A stretch of 11,311 nt of DNA from an uncultured Planctomycetaceae bacterium (GTDB taxonomy: Bacteria; Planctomycetota; Planctomycetia; Planctomycetales; Planctomycetaceae): assembly GCA_937952455.1 (NCBI GenBank), contig CALFYU010000490.1, positions 1-11,311 on the forward strand, read 5' to 3'. Shown piece by piece: positions 5,840 through 11,311 of this stretch (position 1 is its first letter; each line of letters starts with the position of its first letter). A model generated the notes under the pieces. The model worked only from the letters and a program-made list of their open reading frames with translations. It did not search any database and was not told the origin of the DNA. Made by a program: the position numbers and the translations under genes.

Positions 5840-8077
5840 TCATGCGACGGGGACTTCCGACAAGCAGCGGACTTGCCCCGTGGTGATATCGTACATCGCT
5901 CCGACCACGGCCGCTTCGCCAGAACGGACCTGTTCGCTGATAGCGGAGCTGCGTTGCAGGATCGCCTCAACCGAATGCCGCACGTTCTGTTCGCTGACGT
6001 TATTGATAAATGCTTGTCTTTCTTCATCGGACGCCCTTTCGAAATCGAACCGTCGTTCGCAGTCAATTGATTGCGAGACTTCTTCGACGATGTGCGTGAG
6101 ATGGCAGCAGCCCGCGTCGTCAAAGGAACGGGCACAGGTGGCCTCGACGGTTGCTCCCACGGCCCCGCACTTGGTATGCCCCATGACCAACACCAGCGGG
6201 GCGCGGGCGATCACGCAGCCGTACTCGATACTGGCCAAGACTTCGGGGCTGATGACGTTGCCGGCCACGCGAATCACGAACACGTCGCCCAGACCGACGT
6301 CGAAAATCATCTCCACCGGCGCCCGTGAATCCATGCAACTAATCACCACCGCCATCGGGTGTTGCCCGTCGGCCGTGGCGTTGATTTGGCGGATCGTGTG
6401 CCGCGTTAACGTCTTACCTTCCCGGAAGCGTTCGTTTCCGGCCAACAGAATATCCAAGACTTGATCGGCATTGAGCCGCTCTTGCACTTCCCGCGTTGAG
6501 TAATCGACGTACTGAATTTCATCCTTGAGGAAATACCGGTCACGGAATCCAAGCAAGCTGACACTGATATTCCGCGCAGGAGCGGTCTTGTTCTTGTAGT
6601 CGTGCAGCAAGTCCAACACGTCCGGATCAATGTAGCCCGTGTTCCGCGCATCAATCAGCACGCTCCCGCCAGACTTCACGTCGTTGAGCACCCGTTCAAT
6701 GGCGGCGCGGTTTAGAAAACTGACCTGATTCGCCAATTCCACCCGCAGCACTTCTCCGCCGACATGGTTTTCCACGACCCGCCGCAACGGGCGTTTCATG
6801 TTGCTGTACAGAATGAAACTCAAACTGACCGCCAGGCCGATCAGAATGCCGATCAGCAGGTCCGTAAACACGATCGCCGCCACGGTGATCAAAAACGGGG
6901 CGAACTGGTACTTCCCCGCCCGATACATCTGGCGAAACAACTCGGGACTGGCCAATTTGAACCCGGTCACGATCAGAATTGCCGCCAGACTGGCCAGCGG
7001 TATCATGTTGACAATCTGCGGCACCAGACTCACGCAGCCCAACAGCAGGAAGCCATGAATAATCGCCGCCAATCGCGTTTTTCCGCCGGAGTTGATATTC
7101 ACCGAACTACGGACGATGACCGACGTCATGGGAAGTCCCCCGATCATGCCCGCGATCATGTTACCGACGCCCTGCGCAACGAGTTCACGGCTCGGGGGCG
7201 AATGTCGCTGTTGCGGATCGAGACGGTCGGTGGCTTCCAGGTTCAGTACTGTTTCCAGTGACGCCACGATGGCGATCGTAATGGCTGCCACGTAAATCTG
7301 GGAATTCGCCCAGGCGCTAAAATCGGGGTAACGCAACAGACTGGGGAGATCTCGGAGCGTTTCGGCAACCGGGACCTCGATCAGGTGATTCGCGCCAATC
7401 GCCCAGTCGCCGCCAAGCGATCTAAAGAATTCACCAAGCCCCAACCCCAGCACGGCCACCACCAACGGCGCCGGGATCGGCGAGCGTTTGAGAAATCCGA
7501 CGCGGCTCCAGAGAATCAGCAAGGCGATCGAGAGAAATCCGATCATTGCCGCACCGAGATGCCACTGCCCTTCGAAAAGTGTCAAGACCTCCGAAAACGT
7601 GTTGCGGCTGTCCGGCTGTGAAAACGACATTTCGCCTTCCGGATCGGTGTCATGGCCGACAAGGTGCGGAATCTGTTTGAGAATCAAAATGATGCCGATC
7701 GCCGTGAGCAGCCCCTTGATCACGCTCGTTGGCACGAACATGGCGATAAAACCGGCGCGAAACAAACCCGCCACCATCTGGATCGCCCCCCCGATCACGA
7801 CCGCCAACAGAAACGCCTCAAATGACCCCAGGTTGGCAATCTGCGCCGCGACGATGGCCGTCAGTCCCGCCGCCGGGCCGCTGACGCTGGTGTGCGATCC
7901 GCTCAGAATCCCGACGACGATTCCCGCCACGATCCCTGTGATCACACCCGAAATCGGCTCAGCACCGGATGCCACGGCGATCCCCAAACAGAGGGGCAAC
8001 GCAACAAGAAATACGATTATTCCCGAGACAAAATCCTTGAAGATCGTACTGGTGAGTCGAGGCTGGTTGTCCGTCAT
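5840..8077 (-). CDS. SulP-family anion transporter fused to beta-carbonic anhydrase
   Basis: This is a bifunctional inner-membrane protein of 745 residues. Residues 1 to about 425 form a SulP/SLC26 permease: a hydrophobic core beginning ALPLCLGIAVASG, a conserved SGPAAGLTAIVAAQIA segment (66-81), and the signature PMTSVIVRSSVNINSGGKTR (316-335). Residues about 430-525 form a cytoplasmic STAS-like domain (VLIDARNTGYID). After a short linker, residues about 535-745 are a beta-class carbonic anhydrase with zinc ligands Cys581, His634 and Cys637 (CMDSR and GHTKCG motifs) and the Asp583/Arg585 pair intact, so it should be active in converting CO2 and bicarbonate. The fusion is a known SulP subtype, for which bicarbonate transport has been proposed; the actual substrate (bicarbonate, sulfate or another anion) is inferred. 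The ATG at 8077 is preceded only by a weak GGAC. Genes on the same strand flank it: a small secreted protein upstream and a membrane protein plus ClC downstream. Confidence 0.95.
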   Translation of the reverse strand: MTDNQPRLTSTIFKDFVSGIIVFLVALPLCLGIAVASGAEPISGVITGIVAGIVVGILSGSHTSVSGPAAGLTAIVAAQIANLGSFEAFLLAVVIGGAIQMVAGLFRAGFIAMFVPTSVIKGLLTAIGIILILKQIPHLVGHDTDPEGEMSFSQPDSRNTFSEVLTLFEGQWHLGAAMIGFLSIALLILWSRVGFLKRSPIPAPLVVAVLGLGLGEFFRSLGGDWAIGANHLIEVPVAETLRDLPSLLRYPDFSAWANSQIYVAAITIAIVASLETVLNLEATDRLDPQQRHSPPSRELVAQGVGNMIAGMIGGLPMTSVIVRSSVNINSGGKTRLAAIIHGFLLLGCVSLVPQIVNMIPLASLAAILIVTGFKLASPELFRQMYRAGKYQFAPFLITVAAIVFTDLLIGILIGLAVSLSFILYSNMKRPLRRVVENHVGGEVLRVELANQVSFLNRAAIERVLNDVKSGGSVLIDARNTGYIDPDVLDLLHDYKNKTAPARNISVSLLGFRDRYFLKDEIQYVDYSTREVQERLNADQVLDILLAGNERFREGKTLTRHTIRQINATADGQHPMAVVISCMDSRAPVEMIFDVGLGDVFVIRVAGNVISPEVLASIEYGCVIARAPLVLVMGHTKCGAVGATVEATCARSFDDAGCCHLTHIVEEVSQSIDCERRFDFERASDEERQAFINNVSEQNVRHSVEAILQRSSAISEQVRSGEAAVVGAMYDITTGQVRCLSEVPVA

Positions 8078-8346
8078 GAGCGTTTCGTCCGTTGTTCAAG
8101 TGGTACTTCGCGTCGCCGTTCGCTCGGCAGCTTGGGCAGCGAGACAGGGCTTTGCGTGTCAATCGTGCGGGAGTGTATGAGAAGTCGGCGTCGCACAGAG
8201 TCGGTCATGACTTCCGGCCTTCACAATTAGAATTGCAGAAGCGGCAGCAAGCTGCAGCCGCGCTCCACAATTGGCCGATCACCCGATCCCAAACCGGCTG
8301 CGCACGTTCGCGTCGGAGGGAGACCGGCAGCAGGGGGGCGCGCAAC
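8078..8346. other. Intergenic gap upstream of the SulP-carbonic anhydrase gene
   Basis: This 269-bp stretch lies between the small secreted protein gene and the permease gene, both on the minus strand. I see no gene and no convincing promoter. A minus-strand TTGACA (plus 8157-8162) has no acceptable -10 box, and TCTAAT (plus 8226-8231) has no good -35 box. A weak inverted repeat (GCGGC at 8241-8245, GCCGC at 8257-8261) is present. The permease may be expressed by read-through from the upstream promoter. Confidence 0.4.
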
Positions 8347-8697
8347 CTAGATCCGCAGCGGAGCTCGCAGGCCATTGGCCAGACAATGGCCTGTCGTTGC
8401 CGGAGCACAAGCGACCGCTGCGGTGATCCCTGGCAATTGATCACTCGTTGGGAAGGGCGGCCCGAGACGGTCGTGGCGGCGGTCGTCGGCTCGCCGGCGC
8501 ACGGCGGCGCAAAAAACCAACTCCTCCGCACAGGTTTGCCCGTCGTTTTGACAAGGGCATTCGCGCTCGGCCATCTCAACCAAAATGGCGGTCGGCGCCT
8601 GGGAGAGAGGTGAGAATGTAAAGGCGCAAAGACAGACCGCCAGAGACAAAAACCGCAGCCAAGTCAGCCGCTTCATCAATGTCGCCCCGACGGCCAT
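8347..8697 (-). CDS. Small secreted cysteine-containing protein, unknown function
   Basis: I do not recognise a named family. The 116-residue product starts with a clear Sec signal peptide: basic MKR/LR residues, hydrophobic LRFLSLAVCLCAFTFS, and a probable cleavage site after SQA (Ala34). The mature part is about 82 residues with six cysteines (47, 49, 56, 63, 97, 104), including CPCQNDGQTC, then an Arg/Asp-rich stretch (RRRADDRRHDR) and a C-terminus GHCLANGLRAPL. The ATG at 8697 is favoured over the internal ATG at 8676 because AGGAAGGGGAG lies just upstream as a strong ribosome binding site. A near-consensus promoter lies about 90 bp further upstream. An overlapping frame on the plus strand lacks these features. 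Even cysteine number and export suggest disulfides or metal binding in the periplasm, but this is inference. Confidence 0.65.
   Translation of the reverse strand: MAVGATLMKRLTWLRFLSLAVCLCAFTFSPLSQAPTAILVEMAERECPCQNDGQTCAEELVFCAAVRRRADDRRHDRLGPPFPTSDQLPGITAAVACAPATTGHCLANGLRAPLRI
8368..8393. repeat. Perfect 10-bp inverted repeat near the 3' end of the small secreted gene
   Basis: CAGGCCATTG (8368-8377), six-base loop, CAATGGCCTG (8384-8393). It falls within the last 16 codons of the secreted protein gene (encoding GHCLANGL). No T-tract follows on either strand. It may be a chance effect of coding, or a hairpin affecting the transcript end. Confidence 0.4.
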
Positions 8698-8783
8698 TTA
8701 ACTCCCCTTCCTGTCCTGACTCTCCCGAAAAGCAGATCGCAGCCGGTGGTTTCCGCAGCAAATGAATCAGGCCCAGTCCAATA

Positions 8784-8812
8784 AATATATGGCAATTTGC
8801 AGGGGGTGTCAA
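8784..8812 (-). promoter_or_regulatory. Near-consensus sigma70-type promoter for the small secreted protein gene
   Basis: On the minus strand the -35 box is TTGACA (plus 8807-8812) and the -10 box TATATT (plus 8784-8789), separated by exactly 17 bp. Transcription would start near 8777 and give an untranslated leader of about 80 nt before the ATG at 8697. It is the best promoter match I found in the window. Confidence 0.65.
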
Positions 8813-8832
8813 AACCAAATCCGCCGTCGGGA

Positions 8833-8861
8833 TTGCTCGATATTCCCGTTTCTTCCATAAT
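8833..8861 (+). promoter_or_regulatory. Sigma70-type promoter candidate for cysK
   Basis: TTGCTC (8833-8838), 17-bp spacer, CATAAT (8856-8861). It is oriented toward cysK, with a predicted start near 8868 and a leader of about 75 nt. It sits about 20 bp from the oppositely directed promoter at 8784-8812, so the two could influence each other. Confidence 0.5.
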
Positions 8862-8942
8862 AGCGTCGCTCCGGTCGCGGGCAAAAGGGCGCGGCCGCGC
8901 ACCAACTCGACCTTTCCTTTTCACTCGCAACAGGAGCCTGCG

Positions 8943-9869
<927 letters not shown>

Positions 9870-9929
9870 ACGGCGCGAACATCGGGTGCCACTGACGGCT
9901 TGTCCGCCAGTGCCGATCCACAATTGCAT

Positions 9930-9965
9930 CGGCCCCGCGATTTAGCCTCGTGGGGCCGTTTTTTT
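9930..9965 (+). terminator. Strong rho-independent terminator after cysK
   Basis: An 11-bp stem (9930-9940 with 9948-9958, one G-T pair, all others Watson-Crick), a seven-base loop TTTAGCC, then seven consecutive T (9959-9965). It lies about 60 nt after the cysK stop and should separate cysK from the next gene. Confidence 0.9.
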
Positions 9966-9971
9966 GCTGAC

Positions 9972-9990
9972 CCCCCGGCGGAGCCGGGGG
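9972..9990. repeat. GC-rich palindrome, copy 2 (8-bp stem)
   Basis: CCCCCGGC (9972-9979), loop GGA, GCCGGGGG (9983-9990). Read on the minus strand it starts TCAGCCCCCGGC, matching copy 1 at 1622-1642 read on the plus strand, including the TCAG flank. It lies just after the cysK terminator. Confidence 0.65.
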
Positions 9991-10058
9991 CTGAGAGAGG
10001 GTTGGCGGCGGGGCGTGATGAGATGTTCGGGAGGGTACGTGTGAGCGAAAATTGTTTT

Positions 10059-10067
10059 TGCTATACT
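10059..10067 (+). promoter_or_regulatory. Extended -10 promoter candidate for the trans-sulfuration gene
   Basis: TGCTATACT: a TATACT hexamer (10062-10067) preceded by TGC, an extended -10 arrangement. No good -35 box is seen at 17-18 bp. It would give a leader of about 50 nt before the ATG at 10123. Confidence 0.45.
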
Positions 10068-10122
10068 CGCTTTCGCAAACTCGCCTTTTTTCGCCCCCCG
10101 GAACACCCCATTGAAGCCTGCG

Positions 10123-11262
10123 ATGAAATTTGAAACCCGCTGCGTCCATACCGGCGTCTACAAAGACGAAACTTACAACAGCGCGACCACCCCGATTTAT
10201 CCGACGTCCACCTTCACATGGGACGCGATCGGCAAGCATCGCGGCTACGACTACACCCGCAGCGGAAACCCCACGCGGCGGGCGTTGGAAGAGAACATCG
10301 CGTCGCTGGAAGGGGGCCTCGATTGCAAGTGTGTCGCGACCGGTATGGCGGCGATCACGACCGCGCTGCAATTGTTTCAGCCGGGAGACCATATTATCTC
10401 CGGCGACGATATTTACGGCGGCACGTTTCGCCTGTTTCACAACGTGCTGGCCGAGCGCGGTCTGGAATTCTCGTTTGTGAAGATGACCGACCTGGATGCC
10501 GTGCGGGCCGCCGTACGGCCCGAGACCAAGTGTATTTGGATTGAGACCCCCAGCAATCCGCTCATGAATATCGTCGACATGGCCGCTGTGGCAGAGATTG
10601 CGCAGGAGGCAGCCGCGATTTCGATCGCCGACAACACGTTTATGTCGCCTTATTTCCAGCGGCCGTTCGAATTCGGCGTCGACGTGGTCGTGCATTCGAT
10701 GACGAAATATCTCAACGGGCACTCCGACGTGGTGGGAGGCTGCGTCGTGACTCGCGATCAGGAATTGGCGACCCGCGTCGATTACCTGCAAAACGCGCTG
10801 GGCATGGGTTGTTCGCCGTTCGATGCCTGGCTGGTGTTACGGGGAATTAAGACTTTAGTTCCGCGAATGCAAGCGCACGAGCGGGGCGCCACCGCGCTGG
10901 CCGAAATGCTCCAGGAACATCCGGCCATCGACCGGGTCTATTATCCTGGTTTGTCGTCGCATCCCGGCCACGAATTGGCGAAAAAGCAAATGAGCGGCTT
11001 CGGCGGCATGCTCAGCGTCGATGTCAAAGGGGGCCGCGCCGTCGCCGAGCGGCTGGTGACAAAAACCAAACTGTTCCTGCTGGCCGAATCGCTGGGGGGC
11101 ACCGAATCGCTGATCGAATACCCGGCAGAAATGAGCCACGCCTCGATGACCGCCGCCGCGCGTTTGGCTGCGGGAATCAGCGAAAACACCGTCCGCATCT
11201 CCGTGGGGATTGAAAATGCGGACGACTTGATCGAGGATATGCGGCAGGCGCTGGAGAGTTAG
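10123..11262 (+). CDS. PLP-dependent trans-sulfuration enzyme (cystathionine gamma-synthase/gamma-lyase family)
   Basis: This is a cytoplasmic fold-type I PLP enzyme of the Cys/Met metabolism family, 379 residues, the usual length. Conserved elements are GYDYTRSGNPTR (41-52; Tyr44 and Arg46 contact PLP phosphate across the dimer), GMAAI (74-78), Asp170 in SIADNT (pyridine nitrogen), the Schiff-base Lys195 in HSMTKYLNGHSDVVGG, ESLGGTESLIEYPAEMSHAS (322-341), and Arg358 for the substrate carboxylate. Glu332 in LIEYPA matches the glutamate associated with gamma-lyases, a weak argument for cystathionine gamma-lyase over gamma-synthase. The ATG at 10123 is preferred; a TTG at 10111 would add four residues. 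The ribosome site is weak (GAAG). It follows cysK in the same direction but behind a strong terminator, so it is probably transcribed on its own. Either making cystathionine or splitting it to cysteine fits the neighbour. Confidence 0.92.
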   Translation: MKFETRCVHTGVYKDETYNSATTPIYPTSTFTWDAIGKHRGYDYTRSGNPTRRALEENIASLEGGLDCKCVATGMAAITTALQLFQPGDHIISGDDIYGGTFRLFHNVLAERGLEFSFVKMTDLDAVRAAVRPETKCIWIETPSNPLMNIVDMAAVAEIAQEAAAISIADNTFMSPYFQRPFEFGVDVVVHSMTKYLNGHSDVVGGCVVTRDQELATRVDYLQNALGMGCSPFDAWLVLRGIKTLVPRMQAHERGATALAEMLQEHPAIDRVYYPGLSSHPGHELAKKQMSGFGGMLSVDVKGGRAVAERLVTKTKLFLLAESLGGTESLIEYPAEMSHASMTAAARLAAGISENTVRISVGIENADDLIEDMRQALES

Positions 11263-11269
11263 GCCGCAA

Positions 11270-11311
11270 TTGACACCGCAGACGAATACATATCGCGAAG
11301 AAGATCTGCGG
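11270..11311. other. Window-edge segment with TTGACA and a terminal inverted repeat
   Basis: After the last stop codon there is TTGACA (11270-11275), and CCGCAGA (11276-11282) is mirrored by TCTGCGG (11305-11311) at the very end of the window. These could be part of a promoter or of a longer hairpin that continues outside. The sequence is cut off, so nothing firm can be said. Confidence 0.25.

Noticed and set aside
8092..8613. Plus-strand frame of 173 residues opposite the small secreted gene
   Set aside because: No ribosome site, promoter or domain; Arg/Gln/Ser-rich composition. The minus-strand frame has a signal peptide, ribosome site and promoter instead.
8576..8905. Minus-strand frame of 109 residues overlapping the secreted gene's signal peptide region
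   Set aside because: It would run across both predicted promoters and overlaps the better-supported secreted protein in another frame.
9870..10122. SAM riboswitch or T-box leader upstream of the trans-sulfuration gene
   Set aside because: Only an intrinsic terminator belonging to cysK, a GC palindrome and an extended -10 are visible; I could not trace the conserved core of a known sulfur-related riboswitch.

Overview
The window looks like ordinary chromosomal sequence from a GC-rich bacterium, most likely a member of the Planctomycetota. The clues are a Tat-exported Gfo/Idh/MocA oxidoreductase of the kind these bacteria carry in many copies, a SulP transporter fused to a beta-carbonic anhydrase, a ClC protein with tandem CBS domains, and GC-rich palindromes between genes. 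The phylum call is an inference from gene content; no rRNA or marker gene is present. I see no tRNA, rRNA, CRISPR array, transposase, phage gene or plasmid function.

Layout. Positions 2-1600 (+) are the C-terminal 532 residues of a UvrD/Rep/PcrA-type DNA helicase that begins outside the window. A structured intergenic strip (1601-1727) separates it from a convergent minus-strand block. Read in the direction of transcription (right to left), that block contains: a small secreted cysteine-containing protein (8697-8347); a SulP anion permease-carbonic anhydrase fusion (8077-5840); a small three-helix membrane protein (5668-5219); a ClC-type chloride transporter with two CBS domains (5002-3149); and a Tat-exported oxidoreductase (3107-1728). 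To the right, on the plus strand, lie cysK (8943-9869), a strong intrinsic terminator, and a trans-sulfuration enzyme of the cystathionine gamma-synthase/lyase family (10123-11262).

How the genes may work together. The central minus-strand block pairs a probable bicarbonate or other anion transporter carrying its own carbonic anhydrase with a chloride transporter, which suggests anion and pH homeostasis. The right end holds sulfur amino acid genes, but cysK and its neighbour are separated by a terminator and have separate promoter candidates. The small secreted gene and cysK are divergently transcribed from a 245-bp region that contains two back-to-back sigma70-type promoter candidates, both with 17-bp spacers.

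I do not see a convincing undescribed multi-gene system. The points most worth following up are: the small secreted protein with a near-consensus promoter; a ClC protein with isoleucine where the internal proton glutamate would be; the SulP-carbonic anhydrase fusion beside that ClC; and a GC-rich palindromic element found twice in opposite orientations.
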